This document shows, piece by piece, positions 8,568 to 16,556 of a DNA stretch of 43,322 bases; positions within the stretch are counted from its first letter, which is position 1, and every line of letters starts with the position of its first letter. The notes under the pieces were generated by a model. It did not search any database and was not told where the DNA came from. It saw only the letters and a program-made list of their open reading frames with translations. The DNA comes from Candidatus Uhrbacteria bacterium (GTDB lineage: Bacteria > Patescibacteriota > Patescibacteriia > UBA9934): positions 1-43,322 of the forward strand of contig CAINGB010000005.1 of assembly GCA_903848275.1 (NCBI GenBank), given 5' to 3'. Both the position numbers and the translations under genes were made by a program.

Positions 8568-10040
8568 ATGTCTGGAGATGAAAAGTCCATGCGCCGAACT
8601 CGTTTAACTAGTCTACGCGAGCGGGGGATTGAGCCTTACCCAGCCGAACTTGAGCGGTCTCACGTTATCGCTGACGTGGTCAGTCAGTTCGATCAGCTTC
8701 AAGCTGCTAGTGCCGCAGTTACCATCGTCGGTCGCATCAAGGCCTTGCGTCAAATGGGTGGCCTCACTTTTATCCGTTTGGTAGATGGCACGGGGGACAT
8801 GCAGGTTGTGCTTAAAGAGGATCAGGTTGGCAACGAACAATATCAACTCTTCATCAATCACGCCGACGTTGGCGACTTCTTCGGCTTCACTGGCGGCATG
8901 TACGTCACGCAGAAAGGCGAACGTTCCGTGCTCGCCGGCAGCTTCACTATTCTCGCCAAGGCCTTGTCACCATTGCCCGACAAATGGAGCGGCTTGCAGG
9001 ACGTCGAACTGCGCTATCGTCATCGCGAGCTGGACCTCATCAGTAACCCGGAAGTGCGCCAGCGCTTTGAGGTTCGTTCTAAAATCGTTTCCACCATGCG
9101 CCGCTTCCTCGACGAACGTGGCTTCATGGAAGTCGAAACACCAATCTTGCAACCAATCCCCGGCGGTGCCAGCGCCCGTCCTTTCATCACTCATCACAAC
9201 GCACTCGACGCTGACTTATATCTGCGCATCGCCCCAGAACTCTATCTCAAGCGTCTCGTCGTCGGTGGCTTCGAGAAGATCTACGAAATTGGTCGCTGCT
9301 TCCGTAACGAAGGCATTGACTATGCGCACAATCCAGAGTTCACCATGATGGAACTCTACTGGGCCTACGCGGACAAAAACTCTTTTGTCGCCATGCTCGA
9401 AGAACTCATCGTCACTATTGTTAACGCCAGCTTTGGCGGCCTGGTCGTCCCTTACGGCGAGGGCACTATCGATTTCACCGCGCCTTGGAAAAAAGTCACC
9501 TTCCGCCAAGCCATCATCGACGCTTGCGGTATCGACATCGACACCATTCACTCGTCAGCCGAACTCTTCGTCGCCATCAAAGCTGCCAAGTTGAAGATCG
9601 ACTTCAAAGGTTGTGTCGGGATGGGCGAGTTCTACGATCAGCTTTACAAGAAAACGGCTCGCGCTGCTATCACTCAACCAACCTGGGTCTTTGACTACCC
9701 AATCGAACTCAAGCCGCTAGCCAAAGCCAACCCGAACGATCCGACTAAGAGTTCATCAGTTCAGCTCGTTGTCCAAGGCGCCGAAATTATCAACGCTTAC
9801 TATTACGAACTGAACGATCCTCTCGACCAGCGCGCGCGCTTCGAAGTCCAACAGGCCCTCCGTGAGCAGGGCAGCGAGGAGGCCCAGTGGATGGATGAAG
9901 ACTTCCTAAGTGCCCTCGAGCACGCCATGCCGCCAACCTCAGGCGTCGGCATCGGTATTGACCGCTTGGTCGCTTTCCTCACTAATTCACCAAGCCTCAA
10001 AGAAGTCATCCTCTTCCCAACGCTGAAGCCGCTCGTATGA
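8568..10040 (+). CDS. lysS: Lysine--tRNA ligase (class II)
   Basis: Charges tRNA-Lys with lysine. It has 490 residues from the ATG at 8568 (MSGDEKSMRRTRL); a TTG 39 nt earlier would fall in the greA terminator. The N-terminal OB-fold anticodon domain contains VTIVGRIKALRQMGGLTFIR. The class II catalytic core follows: motif 1 around RRFLDERGFMEVETPILQ, motif 2 in EIGRCFRNEGIDYAHNPEFT, motif 3 in SGVGIGIDRLVAFLT. The start context is TTGCCTATG without Shine-Dalgarno. It overlaps the next gene by 4 nt (ATGA), so the two are translationally coupled. Confidence 0.95.
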   Translation: MSGDEKSMRRTRLTSLRERGIEPYPAELERSHVIADVVSQFDQLQAASAAVTIVGRIKALRQMGGLTFIRLVDGTGDMQVVLKEDQVGNEQYQLFINHADVGDFFGFTGGMYVTQKGERSVLAGSFTILAKALSPLPDKWSGLQDVELRYRHRELDLISNPEVRQRFEVRSKIVSTMRRFLDERGFMEVETPILQPIPGGASARPFITHHNALDADLYLRIAPELYLKRLVVGGFEKIYEIGRCFRNEGIDYAHNPEFTMMELYWAYADKNSFVAMLEELIVTIVNASFGGLVVPYGEGTIDFTAPWKKVTFRQAIIDACGIDIDTIHSSAELFVAIKAAKLKIDFKGCVGMGEFYDQLYKKTARAAITQPTWVFDYPIELKPLAKANPNDPTKSSSVQLVVQGAEIINAYYYELNDPLDQRARFEVQQALREQGSEEAQWMDEDFLSALEHAMPPTSGVGIGIDRLVAFLTNSPSLKEVILFPTLKPLV

Positions 10041-10465
10041 CCAAGGTAATGGTTTTTGGTGCCTTCGACGTCCTGCACGAAGGGCATCACCACTTCCTAA
10101 AAGATGCTAAGGCGCTAGGCGACTATCTCATTGTCGCTCTGGCCTCGGACGCCAGCATTCGCTTCCTCAAAGAGCACGAACCAAAACAAAGTTTCGACGA
10201 GCGTGCCGCCGCCTTAAGTCTCAGCGAATACGTCGATGAAGTTGTAGCGGGGGACGAGCTAGATGACGACGGGAACGACGCCTTCGGAACGTGGCAAATA
10301 ATCGACAAATTAAGACCAGACATCATCGCCTGCGGTTACGACCAGCAGGCTATAAAAGAACTTCTCACGCAACGTTTTGCGACACTAGATTCGCCGCGAA
10401 TAATCAGCCTGTCACCGTTCGAGCCGACAATTTACAAATCCTCACTGCTCAACTCCCTTATATGA
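10037..10465 (+). CDS. Cytidylyltransferase-like nucleotidyltransferase
   Basis: A 142-residue enzyme of the HIGH-motif nucleotidyltransferase superfamily (TagD, RibL/FAD synthetase, RfaE-C type), which joins a nucleotide to a small phosphorylated molecule. Seen: VFGAFDVLHEGHHHFLKDAKALGD (the nucleotide-binding motif with HxGH variant HEGH), an Asp-rich middle, and DIIACGYDQQ as the second conserved block. The C-terminal TFKSS-like motif appears as IYKSSLLNSL. The substrate cannot be read from the sequence; glycerol-3-phosphate and FMN are both possible. It overlaps lysS by 4 nt upstream and serS by 4 nt downstream. Confidence 0.8.
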   Translation: MTKVMVFGAFDVLHEGHHHFLKDAKALGDYLIVALASDASIRFLKEHEPKQSFDERAAALSLSEYVDEVVAGDELDDDGNDAFGTWQIIDKLRPDIIACGYDQQAIKELLTQRFATLDSPRIISLSPFEPTIYKSSLLNSLI

Positions 10466-11727
10466 TCGACTTAAAGATTCTCCGCGAAACGCCAAACGTT
10501 ATTAGAGAAGCCGCTAAGGCTAAGAATGTCGAGATCGACATCGACCGTATTCTCGACCTAGATCGCAAGGTGCGTGGCTTGAAGGGCGAGATGGAAAGCA
10601 TTGCCGCCCAAAAGAACGACTCCGGTAAGCGCATCGCTAAGGCCACGCCCGAGGAGCGCAAGGCGATGATTGAGGAAATGCGTCCGCTTGACGCTCGCGC
10701 CGAAAATTTGCAGGCTGAATTTGCGCCGCTCGCAGAAGAACTCGAAGAGCTGCTGCACAAAATTCCTAATCCGTCCTTGCCCGACGTGCGTCTCGGTCAC
10801 AGCGATACCGAAAACGTCGCTATCCGTTTGGTCGGCGAACCACGTAAATTCGACTTCACGCCCAAGGATCACCTGGAACTCGGCGAAGCGCTTGGTATCA
10901 TCGATACCGTGCGTGCGGCCAAAGTCAGCGGCGCTCGCTTCACGTACTTGGTAGGGGACGGAGCCCTCCTCGAAATGGCCCTCGTCGACTACGCCGTTCG
11001 TACCGCCATTAAACACGGCTTCACGCCAGTCACGGTGCCGCACCTTGTCAGCGCTAAAGCTATGCGTGCCATGGGTTATTTGGAGCACGGCGGGCACGAC
11101 GAAATTTACTACCTAGCTAAGGACAACCTCTATCTAATCGGTACCTCGGAACAAGCCATCGGACCCATGCATACGGACGAGATTCTCGACCTCGACGCTG
11201 GCCCTAAGCGTTACGTTGGCATTTCGCCTTGCTATCGCCGCGAGTCCGGCACCTACGGCAAGGACACTAAAGGTATTATCCGCTTGCACCAATTCACCAA
11301 AGTGGAAATGTTCAGCTTCTGTAAACCAGAAGACTCGGCCAGCGAACATGCCATGATGCTCCAAATAGAAGAAGAGCTTATGCAAGGCCTCGGTTTGCCT
11401 TACCACGTTCTCGACATCGTTTCCGGCGACCTTGGTTTACCGGCCGCCAAAAAGTGGGACATTGAAGCTTGGTTCCCATCCCAAGAGCGTTATCGCGAAA
11501 CACATTCCACCAGCAACTGCACGGACTTCCAGGCTCGCCGCTTAAACACTCGTTATCGTACGGAGGAGGGGATTAACTTCGTGCACACGGTTAACGGTAC
11601 TGCCTTCTCTGGCCGGCCAATCGCCGCCATCCTCGAAAACTTCCAGGAAGCCGACGGCAGCGTCCGCATTCCAGAAGTCTTGCAGGCCTATATGGGCAAG
11701 GCTGTAATCACGCCTCGAACGAGCTAA
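10462..11727 (+). CDS. serS: Serine--tRNA ligase
   Basis: Charges tRNA-Ser (and tRNA-Sec where present). Started at the ATG at 10462, overlapping the upstream stop by 4 nt, it has 421 residues, the normal size; the frame is open further upstream but only inside the previous gene. The N-terminal helical arm (about residues 28-100) is followed by the class II core: LIGTSEQAIGPMHTDEIL, motif 2 in CYRRESGTYGKDTKGIIR, the serine pocket region STSNCTDFQARRLNTRY, and motif 3 in NGTAFSGRPIAAILEN. All are typical. Confidence 0.96.
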   Translation: MIDLKILRETPNVIREAAKAKNVEIDIDRILDLDRKVRGLKGEMESIAAQKNDSGKRIAKATPEERKAMIEEMRPLDARAENLQAEFAPLAEELEELLHKIPNPSLPDVRLGHSDTENVAIRLVGEPRKFDFTPKDHLELGEALGIIDTVRAAKVSGARFTYLVGDGALLEMALVDYAVRTAIKHGFTPVTVPHLVSAKAMRAMGYLEHGGHDEIYYLAKDNLYLIGTSEQAIGPMHTDEILDLDAGPKRYVGISPCYRRESGTYGKDTKGIIRLHQFTKVEMFSFCKPEDSASEHAMMLQIEEELMQGLGLPYHVLDIVSGDLGLPAAKKWDIEAWFPSQERYRETHSTSNCTDFQARRLNTRYRTEEGINFVHTVNGTAFSGRPIAAILENFQEADGSVRIPEVLQAYMGKAVITPRTS

Positions 11728-11730
11728 CCT

Positions 11731-12885
11731 GTGAGTAACAACGCCACCATAAACCCACGTACCTGGGTCGAGATTTCGCGTCCCGCTATGGCGAGTAACG
11801 TCGCTGCTCTGCAGGCTTTGTTAGAGCCGACGGTATCTTTGTGCGCCTTCGTTAAGAGTTTTGCCTACGGTCACGACATCTCGCTTGTCACCAAGCTGCT
11901 CGGCGAGTCTGGCGTGACCCATGTTGGTGTTGACAGTATCGATGAAGCCTTGGCCGTGAGAGCAGTAGCACCAGAGGTGGCTATCTTCATTATGGGCATG
12001 GTGCCAGTTGAGCGCTTTAACGAGGTCGTCAGCCACGATTGCGTGCAGAACATTTATGATGAAGAAGGCTTGCGGGCCATTATTGACGCTGCCGTTAAGC
12101 AACAAAAGGTCGCCCTTATTAACATCGAAATAGAAACTGGCTTGAACCGTTTGGGCGTTATCGAGCGGGTTCTAGTCGACCTTTTACGAACCATTAAAAA
12201 TAATCCTCGCAGTGTTAAGCTGGTTGGCCTCTCGACTCATCTCTCGTCAGCCGAAGACGTCGCTGAGCAACATTACGTTTACGCCCAAGAAGACAGCTTG
12301 CAGCGCGCCCTGGAGCTTTGTGCGAGCTATGAACTGAGCGTCCCGTTCGTCCACTGCGCCAATAGTGCGGCGACAATTTTCGCACCACGCGTGCACGACA
12401 CCATGGTCCGCGTCGGCCTTGCCCTTTACGGCTTGTGGCCGAGCGCCGAACTCAAGCTGGCCGTACAGCGCGGTCGGGCTTTTGAATTGCAACCGGTCCT
12501 CAGCTGGAAGACTAAAGTTGTGCAAATCAAAGACGTTCCTGCTGGTGGAGCAGTCGGCTATGACCGCACTTTCATTACCAACCGAGCCATCCGGGTAGCA
12601 GTTTTACCGGTTGGTTATTGGGATGGTTACGATCGCGGCTTGTCGAATAAAGGCAAGGTTCTTATCCATGGTCGACCCTGTGCCGTCCTCGGGCGAATTT
12701 GCATGAACATGATGATGGTCGACGTCTCCGAAATCGCTCAGGTCAAAGCTGGCGACGTCGTTACGCTCTTGGGTCGGGAAGGAATTGGCACAGTCACAGC
12801 GGAGACAATCGCGGAGATACTTGGTACAATTAACTATGAAGTCGTCACTCGCATCAATCCGCTCATCCCACGTTTAGTCGTATGA
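11731..12885 (+). CDS. alr: Alanine racemase
   Basis: PLP enzyme converting L- to D-alanine for peptidoglycan. It has 384 residues from a GTG start 3 nt after serS. The PLP-binding lysine is K42 in FVKSFAYGHD (usually VKANAYGHG). The substrate-binding arginine region is NRLGV, the second catalytic tyrosine lies in GGAVGYDRTF, and the C-terminal part has GYWDGYDRGLSNKGKVLIHG and GRICMNMMMVDVS. The altered residues after the catalytic Lys are unusual but the key residues are present. It overlaps the next gene by 4 nt. Confidence 0.93.
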   Translation: MSNNATINPRTWVEISRPAMASNVAALQALLEPTVSLCAFVKSFAYGHDISLVTKLLGESGVTHVGVDSIDEALAVRAVAPEVAIFIMGMVPVERFNEVVSHDCVQNIYDEEGLRAIIDAAVKQQKVALINIEIETGLNRLGVIERVLVDLLRTIKNNPRSVKLVGLSTHLSSAEDVAEQHYVYAQEDSLQRALELCASYELSVPFVHCANSAATIFAPRVHDTMVRVGLALYGLWPSAELKLAVQRGRAFELQPVLSWKTKVVQIKDVPAGGAVGYDRTFITNRAIRVAVLPVGYWDGYDRGLSNKGKVLIHGRPCAVLGRICMNMMMVDVSEIAQVKAGDVVTLLGREGIGTVTAETIAEILGTINYEVVTRINPLIPRLVV

Positions 12886-13769
12886 TGCAGCACCGCAACT
12901 TTACGCGCGTTGCCCACGCCAAATCCTATGCTGGCGGTCGTTTGCGTAACCCTTTTTTTAGCCACGAGCCACGTCATATCAACCCTTGGTTCATATTAGT
13001 CGGCGTGGCGATTGTTAGCCTAGGTCTACTGGCAACTTTTCTTTACGTACCGCTTCTTCAGTATAATCAACTCGAAATTGACGGTCTAACTACCTTGTCT
13101 CCGGCCGACGTTGAATCCACGGTTAACGGTGTGTTAAACCATAATCGCTGGCTAATAGTGCCGGGTCATCAAATATTTCTACTGAATAGCTCGCGGGTCA
13201 TTAAAGAGTTAAACGCCAAGTTTAACTTCGCCAGCGTCTCTCTGCATCGATCCGGGCGTCATTTGGTGATTGCTGCCGTCGAAAGAATCACTCAAGTAAC
13301 CTGGCTCACGGGCGATAAGGCCTACTTACTGGATTTGTCCGGTTTAGCGGTCGCGGAAGCCTCACCAGAAGTGCTAGTAAATGTGCAAGCTCGTAAAGAT
13401 GGCGCAGCTACTATCCCTAGCGCACCAGGCGTGCAACCAACCATGCCAATCATTATCAATAATAAGGCGGAAGAGGTTGTTCTAGGTCAGGGAATCCTCG
13501 ATGTGACACGGCTGACCAATATCCTTATGCTCGACAGCGCCCTGCGCGAAAGGGGACTACTACCTCGCGCTTATGTATTCGATGACACTACGCAGCCCTG
13601 GTTAACGGTCCAGACTGATTCAATTTCTCTGCTAGTTGACGTCACCCAAAACATTTCGGAGGCTATGAGCATGTTTGACACCTACCGCACGCAAGGGAAC
13701 ACTTCTTTTACGACACTAAAATACATCGATTTACGTTTCGGCAATCATCTCTATATTCAAACTAAATAA
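12882..13769 (+). CDS. FtsQ/DivIB-like POTRA protein
   Basis: A 295-residue bitopic membrane protein: cytoplasmic tail of about 36 residues, a transmembrane segment at about 37-62 (PWFILVGVAIVSLGLLATFL), then an extracytoplasmic POTRA-type region beginning QLEIDGLTTLSPADVESTVN. This is the FtsQ/DivIB layout, a divisome component. The family is divergent and the C-terminal half is not strongly diagnostic. Its position after alr fits cell-wall and division genes. The start overlaps the alr stop; a second ATG follows immediately at 12885. Confidence 0.72.
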   Translation: MMQHRNFTRVAHAKSYAGGRLRNPFFSHEPRHINPWFILVGVAIVSLGLLATFLYVPLLQYNQLEIDGLTTLSPADVESTVNGVLNHNRWLIVPGHQIFLLNSSRVIKELNAKFNFASVSLHRSGRHLVIAAVERITQVTWLTGDKAYLLDLSGLAVAEASPEVLVNVQARKDGAATIPSAPGVQPTMPIIINNKAEEVVLGQGILDVTRLTNILMLDSALRERGLLPRAYVFDDTTQPWLTVQTDSISLLVDVTQNISEAMSMFDTYRTQGNTSFTTLKYIDLRFGNHLYIQTK

Positions 13770-13775
13770 CCTCTT

Positions 13776-14249
13776 ATGAATACAGCCGAACTACTTAACA
13801 CTAAGGCGCCTGAATTCTCACTAGCGGATCAAGCTGGCAAGCTGCATAGCCTTAAAGATTACGCCGGCAAGTTACTCGTGCTGTATTTCTACCCGAAGGA
13901 TTTAACGCCTGGCTGTACCATTGAGGCCTGCAACTTCCGTGACAATCTAGCTCGTGTTAAGAGCGCCGGTGCAGCCGTGCTCGGCGTCTCAGCCGATTCT
14001 GTTAAGCGTCATGCTAAGTTTGCGGAGGTGGAGAAGCTCAACTTTCCAGTCCTGAGCGACGAGTCGCACGATATGCTAAACGCCTACGGTGTCTGGCAGG
14101 AAAAGAAAATGATGGGGAAGAAGTACATGGGCATTGTCCGTACGACACTTATTGTTGACGAACAAGGCACTATTCGTAAAATCTGGACGGACGTTAAAGT
14201 AAATGGTCACGTCGACGAAGTAATCGCCACGCTCAAGGATATGAAATAA
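13776..14249 (+). CDS. bcp: Thioredoxin-dependent peroxiredoxin (Bcp/PrxQ)
   Basis: Reduces peroxides in the cytoplasm using thioredoxin. It has 157 residues, the usual size. The peroxidatic cysteine is C47 in LTPGCTIEACNFRD with the resolving cysteine C52 five residues on, the atypical 2-Cys pattern of PrxQ. FYPKDLTPGC and GVSADSVKRHAKF are family-typical. It begins 6 nt after the FtsQ-like stop with CTCTTATG and no Shine-Dalgarno, so it is probably the last core gene of this operon before the AT-rich islet. Confidence 0.95.
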   Translation: MNTAELLNTKAPEFSLADQAGKLHSLKDYAGKLLVLYFYPKDLTPGCTIEACNFRDNLARVKSAGAAVLGVSADSVKRHAKFAEVEKLNFPVLSDESHDMLNAYGVWQEKKMMGKKYMGIVRTTLIVDEQGTIRKIWTDVKVNGHVDEVIATLKDMK

Positions 14250-14256
14250 CTGGCTT

Positions 14257-14430
14257 ATGGCAATTAGGACAGCTAGCGGTGGAAGACAGTTGGCCTGGAC
14301 TAAGGACCAAATCCTAGAGGGCGTGGTTAAATTCATCGATGAGCATAAATGCTTCCAAAAGCTGATGAATTTGACCGGTATCCCTATTTGCCTAGCGCCC
14401 GATCCATCCAGCGCACTTTTGGTGGATTAA
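14257..14430 (+). CDS. Small hypothetical protein (57 aa)
   Basis: A short frame starting 7 nt after bcp with the same SD-less context (GGCTTATG). The 57-residue product contains LAWTKDQILEGVVKFIDEHK, reminiscent of short helical W-T-K-x-x-I-L-E-G repeats in DNA-binding or endonuclease-associated proteins, then a Pro-rich end. It may be an intact small gene translated with bcp, or a remnant of a larger gene. The function is not known. Confidence 0.45.
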   Translation: MAIRTASGGRQLAWTKDQILEGVVKFIDEHKCFQKLMNLTGIPICLAPDPSSALLVD

Positions 14431-14496
14431 TCGGATTAAAAAAAAGAACTCAACGTAGTCGATAATGATTACCATAGAGGGAGTTATAGGAGTGAA

Positions 14497-14904
14497 ATGT
14501 GCAGGACTATTAATATTAGAGGTAGGGCTGATGAGCTGGCTGTAAGTAAAATGCTAGTTAAACTATTTGGGGAAGTGGCAGTCCACGAACAAGGGGCAGC
14601 TGGTGAAGATAATAAAGAAAGATTTGACTTTATTGTTTATTATAAGGACGGCAAATTTGCGGTTGATACATTCTATCCTTCAACTGTAGGTAATCTGGCC
14701 AAGATAGTCTGTATCAAGGCAGGGAAGTCCAATGATTTTAATGGCCCAATATATCTTGTTGTAAGGAATGTTGATATTACGGGAGACGTAATTAATCATC
14801 TAATATCAAACAAGACCCAACAGCTAAAAAGTAATTTAACCGTGCTTACATACAAAGATTTCTTTGAAAGGATCCAAGACTACCCTGTCCTAACTATTAC
14901 ATAA
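14497..14904 (+). CDS. Hypothetical protein (135 aa) in AT-rich islet
   Basis: Not recognised. The 135-residue protein is soluble, with DNKERFDFIVYYKDGKFAVDTFYP in its first half, a strand-rich pattern with spaced Asp and Lys that could suggest a degraded nuclease-like fold, but no catalytic set can be defended. It has a clear Shine-Dalgarno (TAGGAG about 5 nt before ATG), unlike the core genes around it, and is visibly AT-richer than bcp or the M23 gene. Both traits suggest horizontal acquisition. There are no partners besides the 57-residue frame upstream. Confidence 0.65.
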   Translation: MCRTINIRGRADELAVSKMLVKLFGEVAVHEQGAAGEDNKERFDFIVYYKDGKFAVDTFYPSTVGNLAKIVCIKAGKSNDFNGPIYLVVRNVDITGDVINHLISNKTQQLKSNLTVLTYKDFFERIQDYPVLTIT

Positions 14905-15029
14905 GTAAGAGGGAAGGAGAATCTGTTATATTTAAATAGCTATTCGGGTGTCGCGCATTATACCTTTTGCGAACCATGAGTAGTTTTAACTACAATACGT
15001 CTCTAAACTATATTGATTACCAAACTGTT

Positions 15030-15243
15030 TAAACCCAGTATCCTTAATAACTGGGGCTAGTTATTCGTTCACTGCGCAGCCCCGCTTATCAATTACGAAT
15101 TATGATTTAATTCACTATTTTTGTAACGACTGTGTGCTCATTAAGTATGTGTCGCGATTTATTCGCCTACTACTATAGCTACCAACCAATACGTCGAGAG
15201 GTCAAAATCGACGACGCATTTAAATGCGCTGTGTTAAAACCAA
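15030..15243 (-). ncRNA. Candidate structured non-coding RNA
   Basis: On the minus strand, TGGTATAAT (15258-15250) would start a transcript near 15243. Going downstream it contains a perfect 14-bp palindrome CGCATTTAAATGCG (15228-15215), a hairpin CGTCGA/TCGACG (15213-15208 with 15197-15192), a GAATTA/TAATTC hairpin, GGGGCT/AGCCCC, and a terminator-like CCCAGT/ACTGGG (15055-15034) followed by TTTAAA. The length would be about 215 nt. Sequence landmarks of RNase P, tmRNA and SRP RNA were looked for and not seen; 6S RNA cannot be excluded. It could also be only the 3' tail of the M23 operon. Confidence 0.3.
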
Positions 15244-15249
15244 GGTCCC

Positions 15250-15258
15250 ATTATACCA
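15250..15258 (-). promoter_or_regulatory. Extended -10 promoter pointing left
   Basis: TGGTATAAT on the minus strand, identical to the extended -10 elements at 3220 and 22638. There is no strong -35 (best is TTTTGG). It lies just downstream of the M23 gene stop, so it cannot serve that gene and would drive the candidate RNA at 15030-15243. Confidence 0.4.
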
Positions 15259-15299
15259 CTAAAATCAAACGCCAAAAGCAGGCCTCATCCTGGTAACGC

Positions 15300-16511
15300 T
15301 TAATTAGATAAATAACTCATCGGATTAACCGGGATACCGTTACTTCGTACCTCAAAGTGCAAATGCGGACCAGTTGAAAGACCAGCTCCTTGCATTCCAG
15401 GCTTACCACCAGACAAACCAATCTGTTCGCCGCGAGCCACGTACTGGTCAGCCTTAACATCCATGCGCATCAAGTGAGCGTAAAGCGTCGCCAAACCATT
15501 AGTATGAATAATCATTATGTAATTACCATATTGGCTGCCAGTTTTAGCCCAAGCCACATAACCAGGCGCCGCTGCTTCAACTGACGTCCCGACAGGTGTC
15601 GCAATATCTAGCCCTGAGTGTTCAAAAAGATGACGAAATGGGTACGTAGGGTCGTGAAATAACGTAGTAATAATCCCCCGCAATGGCCAAGTAATATCGG
15701 AGGACCCCTGCCCTATCTGATCATTCTGAGCCAGTTTAGCTTCAATTGAGTTCTGCAAAACGGAAATCTGCGAAGCCACACTTTGCTGTTCCTGTCGCAA
15801 TTCACTCATGAGCGTGGTGTACCCTGCTTGGCTATCCTCTGTTTGCGCCATGAGCACCTCCTTGGCTTGCTGTTGCCCTTGCAACTTAGCCACCTGTGCC
15901 GTCAACTCACCTGCTAAGTCATTCAACGACGCCAACTTCAATTCATGGTCCGCCTTATCTGCCTCAAGCCCAGCTTGCGTAGCCTGAGTAGCGTCAACCG
16001 CCTGTTTTAAACCACGGTTAACATCCTCCAGCTGTGACACACTATTAAACGCTTCGTGAAAATTGCCGGCGCCAAAAAACGTCGCGACCAAGCCGTGGTC
16101 CTCGTGCTGGTTTAAAGTAAACAGCATATTGGACAACATTGCTCGTTGCCGTTCTAGGTCAGCGGTCTGCGCCCCAATATCATTTTCCAAAACACGCATC
16201 TCCAAATTCTGCTGCTCAATTTCTGTTTGCGTCGAAGTAATATCTAACTCAGCGATAGCCGTTTGATTGGCAATCAAGGCCACATCATTAGCCAAAGATG
16301 CACTGATCGAAGCTGCGCCATTTATCCGCTTCTGTAAAATCGCCAACTTCTCATTAACCGAACTGATAGTCGCCTTTTTCTGGGCAATCTGGTCCTGCAG
16401 TTCCTGCGTCGAAAGATCAGCCGCTGAAACGCTCTTGGTATGACCAACCAACAAACCACATACCAATAACGGCAACATGATTAAACCGATTTTTCCTAGA
16501 CGTTGGCTCAT
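15300..16511 (-). CDS. M23 murein hydrolase with coiled coil (EnvC-like)
   Basis: Secreted or membrane-anchored cell-wall protein of 403 residues. A signal peptide covers about residues 1-30 (basic start, hydrophobic core, VSAAD). A long coiled coil (about 35-265) with Gln/Glu/Ala-rich heptads follows, then a C-terminal M23 (LytM) domain with HSGLDIATPVG (zinc His and Asp), LYAHLMRMDV and the final GPHLHFEVR. The full HxxxD...HxH set suggests an active endopeptidase, although EnvC-type proteins with coiled coils often act by activating amidases. It is transcribed after gltX, 45 bp downstream of it. Confidence 0.9.
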   Translation of the reverse strand: MSQRLGKIGLIMLPLLVCGLLVGHTKSVSAADLSTQELQDQIAQKKATISSVNEKLAILQKRINGAASISASLANDVALIANQTAIAELDITSTQTEIEQQNLEMRVLENDIGAQTADLERQRAMLSNMLFTLNQHEDHGLVATFFGAGNFHEAFNSVSQLEDVNRGLKQAVDATQATQAGLEADKADHELKLASLNDLAGELTAQVAKLQGQQQAKEVLMAQTEDSQAGYTTLMSELRQEQQSVASQISVLQNSIEAKLAQNDQIGQGSSDITWPLRGIITTLFHDPTYPFRHLFEHSGLDIATPVGTSVEAAAPGYVAWAKTGSQYGNYIMIIHTNGLATLYAHLMRMDVKADQYVARGEQIGLSGGKPGMQGAGLSTGPHLHFEVRSNGIPVNPMSYLSN

Positions 16512-16556
16512 AGTTATTTTTTACTACTACCGACTACCAGATACTATCTACCAACC

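Larger units (their letters stand above)
14905..15299. other. 395-bp intergenic region, AT-rich, no protein gene
   Basis: No convincing reading frame. It contains several palindromes (15192-15213, 15215-15228, 15034-15055), an ACTAC/CCAACC tract near 15167-15190 like those at 2884-2912 and 16517-16558, and an extended -10 promoter pointing left at 15250-15258. These suggest a minus-strand transcript, listed separately. Confidence 0.6.

Noticed and set aside
14905-15299. tmRNA, RNase P or SRP RNA gene in the gap
   Set aside because: None of the usual conserved blocks is present on either strand.
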